A stretch of DNA of 64,000 nt from positions 134,011-198,010 of the forward strand of contig NZ_JAGXFD010000001.1 of the NCBI RefSeq assembly GCF_020148005.1. The letters run 5' to 3'. The stretch's first letter is position 1. The number at the start of each line of letters is the position of its first letter. The position numbers and the translations under genes were made by a program. This stretch comes from Modicisalibacter tunisiensis (GTDB lineage Bacteria > Pseudomonadota > Gammaproteobacteria > Pseudomonadales > Halomonadaceae). Under the pieces are notes generated by a model. That model saw only the letters and a list, made by a program, of their open reading frames with translations. It was not told the origin of the DNA and made no database searches. Below, piece after piece: positions 28,310 through 36,959 of this stretch.

Positions 28310-30364
28310 CTAAGCACTTTCAGTGGACGGCGGCTTCGCCCCGCCCAGTCCCCACCAGGCCCTGAGCGACTGAGTGGGCATCGTCTGGCGACGCTCGGTC
28401 TCGGGGAGCAACGATTCGGCGTCGACATCGGCCGTTTCGTCGTTCGGCGGATTCGCCTCGAGCTGCTCCAGCCGCGTAAGCACCCACGGTGGGTTGACCT
28501 CGGCAGGAATGCACACCAGCCCGTGACGCTGCATCCATTCGCCCGCCCGAATGCTGCTGGTATAACGCAGCAGCGGTGCCGAGGCGACCATGCCCAGCAA
28601 CACCGGTGACAGCCACCAGAAGAACAGCGGTGCGAAGTAATAGCTGACGCCGCCCCAGAGCAGGCCCAGCAGGGTCATCGCCCCGGTGCGCCGCCACGCC
28701 ACGCTCCACGGGATCAGCCGCCCGCCCCGCACCTGGGAGCTCCACGATACGGTCCGCCCGAGCAGCACGCTGACCACGAACCAGGCGTGGAAGGCCATCA
28801 TCAGCGGCGCGATGAGGATCGAGAACACCACCTCCAGCAGGGCGCTCAGCGTCAGCCGCACGGCCCCGCCGAATTCGCGGCGCCGCTGGGCCAGCGCCAC
28901 GATCACGCCCAGCAGCTTGGGCAGCAGCAGCATCAGCACGGTGATCACCAGCAGCGAGGCGATCATTGCCACCTTGGACTCCGGCCACTCCGGAAACAGC
29001 TGGTAGCCCTCGTTGAAGAAGCGCACCTTGGCCACCGCGCGCACCACCGCATCCACGGTGCTCAGCCCCAGCATGATCAGCCACAGCAGCGAGGCCATGT
29101 AGGCCAGCGCGCCGAGCAGGAAGTGCAGACGGTTGATGGGGTGCAGGCCGCGGGCGAACAGCAGGCGCAGGTGCTGCATGTTGCCCTGGCACCAGCGCCG
29201 GTCGCGCTTGGCGTAGTCGACCATGTTGCCGGGCAGTTCCTCGTAGCTGTCCTCGACCCCGGCGTGCAGACGCACCTCCCAGCCGGCGCGGCGCAGCAGT
29301 GCGGCCTCGACGAAGTCGTGACTGAGGATCTCGCCGCCCAGCGGGGCCTTGCCCGGCAGCGGCGGCAGCCCGCAATGCTCGACGAAGGCCGCGATGCGAA
29401 TGATGGCATTGTGGCCCCAGTAGTTGGCGGTATCGCCCTGCCAGACGCTCTGTCCGGCCGCCAGCATGGGGCTGTAGAGCGTGGCGGCGAACTGCAGGAA
29501 GCGGCCGAACAGGGTGTTGGAGCGCGCCGGCAGCGGCACGGTCTGCAGCAGCCCCAGCCGCGGGTTGGCCTGCATGGTCGCCGCCAGGCGCACCAGGGTC
29601 TCCCCGCCCATCACGCTGTCGGCGTCGAGCACGATCATGCTCTCGTAGGCGTCGCCCCAGCGGCAGCAGAACTCCGCCAGGTTGCCGACCTTGCGGCCGA
29701 TGTTGCGCTCGCGACGCCGGTAGTAGAGCGTCAGCCCGCCGGGCATGCGCTCGCTCAGCGCCGCCGCGGCGCGACGCTCGGCGTCGGCGATTTCCGAATC
29801 GGTGGTGTCGCTGAGCAGGAAGACGTCGAAGGCGTCGGCCTTGCCGGTGGCCGCCAGCGAGTGGCAGGTCGCCTCGAGCCCGGCGATCACCCGGGCCGTG
29901 TCCTCGTTGTAGACCGGCATCACCAGGGCGATGCGCCGGTTCGGGTCGAGGGTTTTCGACAGCGGCGCGGCCCGCTTGAGGGTCAGCGGGTCACGCCGGG
30001 TGATGACGACCAGAAAGCCCGCGATCGCCGACCAGAACGACATGGTCAGCCAGGCGAACATGCACACGAACAGGCCCAGGATGGCGCCTTCCAGCACCGT
30101 CAGGCCGTTGGCGCGCAGGATGTCGAACATCATGTAGGCGCCCTGCAGGCTGGTCACGATCGCCAGGGTGAAGAACACCAGCCGCCGCAGGCCCAGCATC
30201 GGCATGCGCTGGGCCGGCGGGGTCGAGCGACCGGCCGTGCTTGCTTCGGCAGGCGCGGCGGTCGACGACGAGGTCGACTCCGGCCGCTCCTGAAGCGCGA
30301 CATCGGGGGACGTATCCGTGCCCTGGCTCACCCCCGGGGCACGAGGATCAGTTTCATAGGACAT
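28310..30364 (-). CDS. opgH: glucans biosynthesis glucosyltransferase H
   Basis: A 684-residue inner-membrane glycosyltransferase (GT2) that builds the beta-1,2 backbone of osmoregulated periplasmic glucans from UDP-glucose. A disordered Ser/Thr/Pro N-terminus of about 60 residues precedes two helices, the catalytic GT2 domain (ALVMPVYNED; VLDADSVMGGETL; the RRWCQGNMQHLRL acceptor motif) and several C-terminal helices. Its start overlaps the opgG stop by 11 bases. It is shorter than E. coli OpgH (about 850). Such glucans are normally made at low osmolarity, so the pair is notable in a presumed halophile. Confidence 0.95.
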   Translation of the reverse strand: MSYETDPRAPGVSQGTDTSPDVALQERPESTSSSTAAPAEASTAGRSTPPAQRMPMLGLRRLVFFTLAIVTSLQGAYMMFDILRANGLTVLEGAILGLFVCMFAWLTMSFWSAIAGFLVVITRRDPLTLKRAAPLSKTLDPNRRIALVMPVYNEDTARVIAGLEATCHSLAATGKADAFDVFLLSDTTDSEIADAERRAAAALSERMPGGLTLYYRRRERNIGRKVGNLAEFCCRWGDAYESMIVLDADSVMGGETLVRLAATMQANPRLGLLQTVPLPARSNTLFGRFLQFAATLYSPMLAAGQSVWQGDTANYWGHNAIIRIAAFVEHCGLPPLPGKAPLGGEILSHDFVEAALLRRAGWEVRLHAGVEDSYEELPGNMVDYAKRDRRWCQGNMQHLRLLFARGLHPINRLHFLLGALAYMASLLWLIMLGLSTVDAVVRAVAKVRFFNEGYQLFPEWPESKVAMIASLLVITVLMLLLPKLLGVIVALAQRRREFGGAVRLTLSALLEVVFSILIAPLMMAFHAWFVVSVLLGRTVSWSSQVRGGRLIPWSVAWRRTGAMTLLGLLWGGVSYYFAPLFFWWLSPVLLGMVASAPLLRYTSSIRAGEWMQRHGLVCIPAEVNPPWVLTRLEQLEANPPNDETADVDAESLLPETERRQTMPTQSLRAWWGLGGAKPPSTESA

Positions 30365-31994
30365 CGGGATTCCACAGGTAGCTCCAGGTTTCGGTCAACC
30401 GCTGACCACGCAGCGTCAGGGACAGCTGCATGTCGGCGGACGCGCCTTGCGGGTCCAGGGTGAACATGGCCCGCCAGGTGTCGCCGTCGGGCAGCGGCCG
30501 GACGCTGAGGTCGCTGACCTTGCCCTGGCTCACGTTCAGGTCGGCCTGCACCGGCTGCGAGGCGTCCAGCCCGGCCAGTTCGCCGCCGCGGAAGTCGACG
30601 ATGAAGCGACGCAGGGTATGCGGCGGCGGCTCGGCCTGCCCCGGATCCGCCGCCCAGCCGTTGCGCATGCGGATCGCGCGCCCCAGCGTCTCGCCGGGCA
30701 CGGTGGCGTCCCGGGTGGCGAGGCGGTAGCGATAATGGCGCGACTGACCGGCCTTGAAGGGCGTATCCGGCACCCAGTAGGAGACGATGTTGTCGTGGAT
30801 GGTGCGCTCGGTGGGAATCTGGACCAGCTCGACGCCGCCCTCGCCCCAGTCGCCTTCGCGCGGCTCCACCCACAGGCTGGGGCGGCGCTGATAGGCGGCA
30901 TCCAGATCCAGGTAGTGCTCGAAGTCACGATCCTGCTGCATCAGGCCGAAGCCACGAGGGTTGGTATCACGCAGCTGGGTGACGTTGAGCGACGGCGGAT
31001 TGGACAGCGGCCGGCGAATCCACTGCCCGCTCGAGGTGTTCATGAGCAGGCCGTCGGAATCGTGTGCCTCGGGCCGGTAGTCGTCGAAGTCCTCCAGGCT
31101 GTTCTCGCCGTGCAGGAACATGCTGGTCAGCGGCGCGACACCGAGCTTGCCGACATCCTCGCGGGCGAACAGGCGGGCGTCGACGTCCACCACGGTCTGG
31201 CGGCCGGCATGCACGTCGAAGCGGTAGGCGCCGGTGACCGAGGGGCTGTCGAGCAGCGCCAGCAGCGTCATGGTCGAGGCGTTGGGTTCCGGACGGACCA
31301 GCCAGAAGGCCCGGAAGGCCGGATACTCCTCGCCGCCCTGGGTCGCGGTGTCCACCGCCAGCCCGCGGGCGGACAAACCGTAGCGCTGTCCGCGCCCGGC
31401 AAGCCGGAAGTAGGACGCCCCCAGGAAGACGGCGATCTCGTCCTTGTAGTCCGGCGTATTGACCGGGTAGTGCAGGCGGAAGCCGGCGAAACCCAGCTTG
31501 GCCGGGTCGATCTTTTCCACCTTCTCCTTCAGCGACGCCGACTCGCCGCGGTATTCGAACATGCCGGGGTCGAAGGCCAGATCCTCGATGCGGCCGCCCT
31601 TGAGCACGTGCATCTCGACCGGGTTGTCGTAGAGAAAGCCGGGGTGGAAGAACTGGACCTCGAAGAGCCGGTCATCCCGCCACAGGGCATGCTCGGGCCG
31701 GAAGCGAATGTCACTGTAGGTGTTGTGATCGAGCTCCTTGAGAAAGGCAGGCAACCTGGATTGCGGGGCCTGATAGTCGCCGTCGGCAAGCTTGCGGGCC
31801 CGCTCGACGACATGCTCGAACAGCGCCTGGGGTGTCCAGTCCTCGCGGGGGGACGGGTCCGGCGACGAAAGCGGAACCTGCTCGGCGGCCCTGGCCGGCG
31901 CCGAATCCGTTCCGCCAGAGGGCGTTTCCTGGGCATTGGCCACCGGCAGGCCCGCGCACGCGAGCCCCAGCGCCAGATAGTGCCACACATTCAT
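30354..31994 (-). CDS. opgG: glucan biosynthesis protein G
   Basis: A 546-residue periplasmic protein with a signal peptide (residues 1-21, ending VANAQ). ATG 31994 follows GAGGAACGCCC. The OpgG beta-sandwich appears in FRPEHALWRDDRLFEVQFFH, FAGFRLHYPVN, VFLGASYFRLAGRGQRYGLS and FWLVRPEP. OpgG is needed with OpgH for periplasmic glucan synthesis and likely acts on the beta-1,2-glucan chain. The two genes form an operon, divergent from a membrane sulfatase-like gene across a short spacer. Confidence 0.95.
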   Translation of the reverse strand: MNVWHYLALGLACAGLPVANAQETPSGGTDSAPARAAEQVPLSSPDPSPREDWTPQALFEHVVERARKLADGDYQAPQSRLPAFLKELDHNTYSDIRFRPEHALWRDDRLFEVQFFHPGFLYDNPVEMHVLKGGRIEDLAFDPGMFEYRGESASLKEKVEKIDPAKLGFAGFRLHYPVNTPDYKDEIAVFLGASYFRLAGRGQRYGLSARGLAVDTATQGGEEYPAFRAFWLVRPEPNASTMTLLALLDSPSVTGAYRFDVHAGRQTVVDVDARLFAREDVGKLGVAPLTSMFLHGENSLEDFDDYRPEAHDSDGLLMNTSSGQWIRRPLSNPPSLNVTQLRDTNPRGFGLMQQDRDFEHYLDLDAAYQRRPSLWVEPREGDWGEGGVELVQIPTERTIHDNIVSYWVPDTPFKAGQSRHYRYRLATRDATVPGETLGRAIRMRNGWAADPGQAEPPPHTLRRFIVDFRGGELAGLDASQPVQADLNVSQGKVSDLSVRPLPDGDTWRAMFTLDPQGASADMQLSLTLRGQRLTETWSYLWNPDVL

Positions 31995-32083
31995 GGGCGT
32001 TCCTCATTCCCAAAATTGACAATGCGTCCCTTCCGTTCACTGCCCACAATATAGCGGTTTGGCACTCGCTGCGCGTTCGCGCC

Positions 32084-33784
32084 ATGATGGGCCTTCCCCA
32101 TGCCGGCCGGTGGCGGTCACCGGCGAGGAGTCGTCCCCTGTCTCGAGGCCTGTTGATTCTTGTCGTCGTCGAAGGCTGGCTGCTCGCCCTGAGTCGCCTG
32201 GCCCCCGCCATGACCGGCGGCGGATGGCCGGCGCTCGAGGGGCTGTGGCTGGTCCTGGCGCTGTGCCTCGCCGGCCCCGGCCTGCGCCGGTGGCTGGCCT
32301 GGCCGGCGGCCTGCGCACTGGGGCTGGCGACGCTGCTGGCCCTGCTCGATGACCTGTCCCGACTGAGCCTGGGGCGCGCCTTCAACCCGCTGCTGGATGC
32401 CAGCCTCGTTGGCCCAGCCTACCATCTGATGGTCGATAATGTCGGTAAGTTCCTTGCGCTGCTGCTCCTGTGCGCCGCCGGGGCAGCCATCCTGGCGCTG
32501 ACCTGGGGCGGGGCGCATCTGCTGGGCCGGCTTCCGACCGCGACGAGCCGGCCACGACGCGGCGCGCTCGTCGCCCTGCTCGTGCTGTCGTTGCCCGTGG
32601 CGGCGTCGGGTCACGCTGCCACCCCTCTGATGACCCTGGTCATGCGCCACTGGCAGCAGGGCGTGGAGACCCGCCAGGCCTGGGCCGCCTTCCGGCAGCA
32701 GCTCGCCGACGGCCACGCCCGCCCGGCCGCGGCGCTGCCGGGGCTGGCCGGGCGCGACGTGAGCCTGGCCTTCATCGAGTCCTACGGGGTCTCGGCCCTG
32801 TTCGACCCGCGCTATGCGCCCGTCATCGCTCCCCGGCTGGCGGCCATGCAGCGCCGCTTCGACGCCGCCGGCCTGCACGTCGCCACCTCGCGGCTGACCT
32901 CGCCGGTGCAGGGCGGCCAGTCCTGGCTGGCCCATGGCACCGTCATCAGCGGACTGTGGCTGACCAGCCAACGGCATTACGACCTATTGCTGACGCGCGA
33001 GAGCCCGACCCTGATCGACGATTTTGGCCTCACCGGGCACAAGAGCGTGGCCATCATGCCGGCGATCACCGCGCCCTGGCCGGCCGGTCGCCAACTGGGT
33101 TACGACACCCGCCTGGCCGCCCGGGACATTCCCTACCGGGGGCCGGCACTCAACTGGGTAACCATGCCCGATCAATACACATGGCGGTTCTTCGCGGACT
33201 ACCGGCGCAGCCAGTCACGGCCCCTGTTCACCGAACTGGCGATGATCTCGAGCCATGCGCCCTGGACGCCGATTCTGCCGCTGCTGGATGACTGGGATGA
33301 CCTGCAGGAGGGGCGGCGCTTCGACCGCTGGGCGACGGCCGGGCCGGCACCGGAAGTGCTGTGGCAGGACGCGGGGGACGTGCGTCGCCACTATATTCGC
33401 GCCATCGACTATGCCCTGGCCGCGATGGCCGGCTTCGCCGAGCGCTACCTGGGCGAGCACCAGCTGCTGATCGTGCTCGGCGATCACCAGCCGGCCCCGC
33501 TGATCACCGGCGACAAGGCCAGCCGCGACGTGCCGATCCACGTCATCAGCCGCGACGCCGCGCTGATCGCCCGCTTCGAGGCGGCGGGCTTCCGGCCCGG
33601 CCTGTGGCCGAGCGACGCGCCGGCGAGCCGGCGCCAGGATGCGCTGCGCGGCCTGCTTCACCGGCTGTTCGGTGCCCGATCCCAGCAGGGCATCGCAGTT
33701 GGCGCTGACAAGGGGCTATCGAAGTGTTGTCGCCCGGGGGCGCCCGGTGGTTTATCAACGGCTGATCCGTCGACAGGTCTATGA
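32084..33784 (+). CDS. membrane-anchored sulfatase/phosphoglycerol-transferase-like protein
   Basis: A 566-residue protein (ATG at 32084 or 32087; no clear ribosome site). About 150 N-terminal residues hold four hydrophobic helices, and the rest is a periplasmic alkaline-phosphatase-superfamily domain. Metal-site features are FIESYGVSALFD, GGQSWLAHGTVISGL with the likely nucleophile, and VLGDHQPAPLIT (the DH metal pair), as in LtaS/OpgB-type enzymes. Because it is divergent from opgGH, addition of phosphoglycerol or similar groups to periplasmic glucans is an attractive inference; sulfatase activity is the alternative. The last codons and stop lie inside an interspersed repeat element, so the C-terminal tail may be repeat-derived. 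Confidence 0.8.
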   Translation: MMGLPHAGRWRSPARSRPLSRGLLILVVVEGWLLALSRLAPAMTGGGWPALEGLWLVLALCLAGPGLRRWLAWPAACALGLATLLALLDDLSRLSLGRAFNPLLDASLVGPAYHLMVDNVGKFLALLLLCAAGAAILALTWGGAHLLGRLPTATSRPRRGALVALLVLSLPVAASGHAATPLMTLVMRHWQQGVETRQAWAAFRQQLADGHARPAAALPGLAGRDVSLAFIESYGVSALFDPRYAPVIAPRLAAMQRRFDAAGLHVATSRLTSPVQGGQSWLAHGTVISGLWLTSQRHYDLLLTRESPTLIDDFGLTGHKSVAIMPAITAPWPAGRQLGYDTRLAARDIPYRGPALNWVTMPDQYTWRFFADYRRSQSRPLFTELAMISSHAPWTPILPLLDDWDDLQEGRRFDRWATAGPAPEVLWQDAGDVRRHYIRAIDYALAAMAGFAERYLGEHQLLIVLGDHQPAPLITGDKASRDVPIHVISRDAALIARFEAAGFRPGLWPSDAPASRRQDALRGLLHRLFGARSQQGIAVGADKGLSKCCRPGAPGGLSTADPSTGL

Positions 33785-33856
33785 GGAGGCGCTGTGAACC
33801 CTTCCCTGGGCGCTACCTACGCCATCCATGGCGTAGGACCCCCTCTTCGACCTGTC
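33772..33856. repeat. interspersed hairpin element, copy A
   Basis: Nested inverted repeats: outer arms GACAGGTC (33772-33779) with GACCTGTC (33849-33856), and a core TACGCCAT-CC-ATGGCGTA (33818-33835). Between left outer arm and core lies GGCGCTGTGAACCCTTCCC, shared almost unchanged with copy B at 56243-56384. The element covers the sulfatase-like stop codon and fills most of the 103-base convergent spacer before gbcB, where it could also work as a terminator. Confidence 0.8.
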
Positions 33857-33887
33857 CCCGGCGCCGCAGCAGTGGGTAAACTCCGCT

Positions 33888-34994
33888 TCAGTAATCCACC
33901 ACCAGATCGCCCTTGGGGCGACTGCAGCAGGACAGGATGTAGCCCTCGGCGATGTCCTCGTCGGTGATCCCGCCGTTGTGGTCCATCTCCACCTCGCCGG
34001 ACTTGAGCCCCACCCGACAGGTGCCGCAGATGCCCATGCCGCAGGCCTTGGGGATGTGCAGCCCCAGCTTGGAGGCCGCGGCATGCACCGTCTCGCCCGG
34101 CTGGATACGCACGCTCTTGCCGGTGCCGGTGAATTCCACCTGCACCATGTCGCTGTAGTCGAGATCCTCGGCTTCCGCCTCGGCCTGCTCGGCCAGCTCG
34201 CGCACGTCCTCGCGCACATCCAGCGGCGTGGCACCGAACGACTCCTGATGGTAGTGCGCCATGTCGAAGCCGTTGCTGCGCAGAATCTTCTTGACGGCGT
34301 TCATGTAGGGCGTCGGTCCGCAGCAGAAGATCTCGCGCTCGAGGTAGTCCGGCACCATCAGCTCGAGCATCGCCTGGGTCAGGAACCCCCGGTAGCCGGT
34401 CCAGGCCTCGCCGATGTCCGACTTGTTCTCGCAGACCACGTGCAGCTTGAACTCGGGCAGGCGCGAGAACATGTGCACCAGCTCGCGATGGAAGATCACG
34501 TCGCCCGGCGAGCGCGCGCTGTGGACGAACTCGACGTCAATGTTGGCATTGGTGTCGAAGAACCAGCGCGTCATCGACATCAACGGCGTGATGCCCACGC
34601 CGCCGGACAGCAGCAGCACCTTGTCGGCCGGGTGATCGATGGCGTTGAAGTCGCCCACCGGTCCGTGCACGGCGAGTTCGTCGCCGACCTTGAGGTTGTC
34701 GTGCAGCCAGTTGGACACCTTGCCGTCGGGCAGGCGCTTGACGGTGATCGAGAAGCTGTAGGGAATCGATGGTGAACTGGAGATGGTATACGAGCGCATG
34801 ATCGGCTCGCCCTCGATCTCCAGCTCCAGGGTGACGAACTGCCCGGGCTTGAAGAAGAACAGCACCGGCTGCTCGGCCATGAAGCAGAAGGTTCGCACAT
34901 CCAGGGTTTCCTGGATCACCTTGACGCAGCGCACCCGGTGGCGGCCGTTGGTCCAGGTCTGGGTGGTAACCGGGTTGAAGAAGTTCATTGTCAT
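33888..34994 (-). CDS. gbcB: glycine betaine demethylase, ferredoxin-reductase subunit
   Basis: A 368-residue cytoplasmic reductase passing electrons from NAD(P)H to the Rieske oxygenase GbcA. I chose ATG 34994 (MTMNFFNPVTTQTWTNGRHR); a longer frame upstream is arginine-rich shadow. Domains: FAD-binding barrel (RSYTISSSPSIPYSFSITVK, about 66-85), nucleotide-binding domain (LLLSGGVGITPLMSM) and a C-terminal plant-type 2Fe-2S ferredoxin (ACGMGICGTCRVGL, then CCSRPKG). The arrangement and length match Pseudomonas GbcB. It is divergent from gbcA rather than cotranscribed. Confidence 0.93.
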   Translation of the reverse strand: MTMNFFNPVTTQTWTNGRHRVRCVKVIQETLDVRTFCFMAEQPVLFFFKPGQFVTLELEIEGEPIMRSYTISSSPSIPYSFSITVKRLPDGKVSNWLHDNLKVGDELAVHGPVGDFNAIDHPADKVLLLSGGVGITPLMSMTRWFFDTNANIDVEFVHSARSPGDVIFHRELVHMFSRLPEFKLHVVCENKSDIGEAWTGYRGFLTQAMLELMVPDYLEREIFCCGPTPYMNAVKKILRSNGFDMAHYHQESFGATPLDVREDVRELAEQAEAEAEDLDYSDMVQVEFTGTGKSVRIQPGETVHAAASKLGLHIPKACGMGICGTCRVGLKSGEVEMDHNGGITDEDIAEGYILSCCSRPKGDLVVDY

Positions 34995-35368
34995 TGCTGT
35001 CTCTGCCTGCCGGATCGTGGGCTGCCGGAACCATGGCCACAAGGGCCGCGACGCCGCCCTCGACCTCGCCCCGAGGGATCGCCGTACCGCCAATTCTGGG
35101 TAGGGGCGCGCCGCGTCACTTGTCTGGCAACGACGCGCGCATGCCCATCAGGCCATGTGCCACCAGTGCCCGGGTGCCGTCACGTCGTCCTGAATGCCGG
35201 GCTGCGTCGCCTCCAGACAACCTCGTCCTCGACCGCTCCGCCACACTCGGCACAAGCCGAGGTGACAACAGGACGTCGCCCGCCGGTACCACGCCTCTCG
35301 ATTTCTCGACCCACACGACCCTAATCGCCGTCCTCGGGGGAGGCCGCGATGCATGAGGATTCCACGCC
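34995..35368. promoter_or_regulatory. divergent gbcB/gbcA regulatory region
   Basis: A 374-base spacer with no credible gene. It should contain both promoters and, by analogy with Pseudomonas, sites for the AraC-type regulator GbdR, but I could not identify a convincing site. CTCGGC-ACAA-GCCGAG (about 35248-35263) is a small hairpin near the gbcA side. No gbdR gene lies in the window. Confidence 0.4.
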
Positions 35369-36652
35369 ATGGACCTGATAGCCCAGACTGCCTTCGACGA
35401 CCCGCTGGCCAACGTCAAGGAGACCACCGCCAACCTGCTTCACGAACGCGATCGGCGTTTTTCGCTGCCCCAGGCGTTCTACAACGACCCGCGGCTGTTC
35501 GCCCTCGACATGCAGGAGATCTTTACCAAGGAATGGCTGTTCGCCGGCATGACCTGCGAGATTCCGGCCAAGGGCAATTTCCTCACCGTCGATGTCGGCG
35601 ACAATTCGGTGATCATCGTCCGCGGGGCGGAAGGCCGGATTCACGCCTTCCATAACGTGTGCCGCCATCGCGGCTCCCGACTCTGCGTCAAGGACAAGGG
35701 CAAGGTGGCCAAGCTGGTCTGCCCCTACCACCAGTGGACCTACGAACTCGACGGCCGACTGCTGTTCGCCGGCACCGACATGGGCGACGACTTCGACCTT
35801 GCGAGTTACGGGCTCAAGCCGGTGCACGTGCGCAGTGCCGGCGGCTTTTTGTTCATCAGCCTCGCCGAACAGCCCCCGGCCATCGAGGACTTCCTGGCCA
35901 CCCTCGAAACGTATCTCGAGCCCTACCGGATGGACGAGGTGAAGGTCGCCGCGGAATCGAGCATCGTCGAGCAGGCCAACTGGAAGCTGGTGATCGAGAA
36001 CAACCGCGAGTGCTATCACTGCAACGGCGCCCATCCGGAACTGCTCAACTCGCTGCAGGAGTTCGACGACACCGACGACCCGCGTGCGACCGAGTCCTAC
36101 AAGGCGCTGGTGGCGCGCAAGCAGGCCGACTGGGAGGCGGAAGCGGTGCCCTGGCGGCTCGCCCGCATCGGCAAGCGCAACCGCCTGACGCGTACCCCGC
36201 TGCTCGACGGCACGGTATCGATGACCCTGGACGGCCAGCCCGGCTGTCGCAAGCTGATGGGGCGGCTGACCAGCCCCGACATGGGCTCGCTGCGCATCCT
36301 CCACCTGCCCAACTCCTGGAACCACTTCATGGGCGATCACGCGGTGGTCTTCCGGGTCCTGCCGCTGGGGCCGCAGCGCACGCTGGTCACCACCAAGTGG
36401 CTGGTGCACAAGGATGCCGTCGAAGGCGTCGACTACCAGCCCGACGAGCTGCGCCGGGTGTGGGATGCAACCAATGACCAGGACCGCCGCCTGGCCGAGG
36501 AGAACCAGCGGGGCATCAACTCCGTGGCCTACCAGCCTGGGCCCTATTCCGAAACCTACGAGTTCGGGGTGATCGATTTCGTCGACTGGTACAGCGAGCG
36601 CATGCTGTCCAATCTCGGCCATGCCCCCGGGCTGCACCTGGCTCGCGGCTGA
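35369..36652 (+). CDS. gbcA: glycine betaine demethylase, Rieske oxygenase subunit
   Basis: A 427-residue Rieske non-haem iron oxygenase that removes one methyl group from glycine betaine as formaldehyde, giving dimethylglycine. The 2Fe-2S ligands are in CRHRGSRLC (Cys98, His100) and CPYHQW (Cys118, His121). The mononuclear iron site is in ENNRECYHCNGAHPEL (His217, His222). Length and motifs match Pseudomonas GbcA. The start follows GAGGATTCCACGCC. A strong terminator lies beyond the stop. Carnitine or stachydrine oxygenases are relatives, but the paired GbcB favours betaine. Confidence 0.95.
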   Translation: MDLIAQTAFDDPLANVKETTANLLHERDRRFSLPQAFYNDPRLFALDMQEIFTKEWLFAGMTCEIPAKGNFLTVDVGDNSVIIVRGAEGRIHAFHNVCRHRGSRLCVKDKGKVAKLVCPYHQWTYELDGRLLFAGTDMGDDFDLASYGLKPVHVRSAGGFLFISLAEQPPAIEDFLATLETYLEPYRMDEVKVAAESSIVEQANWKLVIENNRECYHCNGAHPELLNSLQEFDDTDDPRATESYKALVARKQADWEAEAVPWRLARIGKRNRLTRTPLLDGTVSMTLDGQPGCRKLMGRLTSPDMGSLRILHLPNSWNHFMGDHAVVFRVLPLGPQRTLVTTKWLVHKDAVEGVDYQPDELRRVWDATNDQDRRLAEENQRGINSVAYQPGPYSETYEFGVIDFVDWYSERMLSNLGHAPGLHLARG

Positions 36653-36697
36653 CACTTCCCGCCGAAAGCTCCCTTCCCGTCTCGCGCACGGCATTCC

Positions 36698-36723
36698 GCC
36701 CGACCCCAAGGTCGGGCTTTTTT
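36698..36723 (+). terminator. rho-independent terminator of gbcA
   Basis: GCCCGACC (36698-36705), loop CCAA, GGTCGGGC (36710-36717), then TTTTTT. Perfect 8-bp stem, 45 bases after the gbcA stop. Confidence 0.95.
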
Positions 36724-36744
36724 GTGGATTTCCCTTCCACACCC

Positions 36745-36771
36745 TAAACGATGCCGCCCCTCGGCCGATAT
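36745..36771 (+). promoter_or_regulatory. FliA (sigma28) promoter of the chemoreceptor gene
   Basis: TAAA (36745-36748), exactly 15 bases, then GCCGATAT (36764-36771). This matches the flagellar sigma28 consensus TAAA-N15-GCCGATAA at all but the final base. It lies about 190 bases before the chemoreceptor start, directly after the gbcA terminator. The leader between (to 36959) contains an unused-looking GGAGG and no gene. Confidence 0.8.
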
Positions 36772-36959
36772 TCCTCCGAAGGAGGTAACGATCCCGCGTC
36801 GTTACCGCCTGTTCTTGACCCCACGCGGGGCAGTCACGCCAGACAAATCAACAACAAGGCGAGATTTCCGTCACCGGCTTCTCAACGTGGTGACATGGAA
36901 ACCTCTGCCGAAACCGATGCTCACAACGTAAATTCCTTGATGCAGGAGTCTCACTTGTC

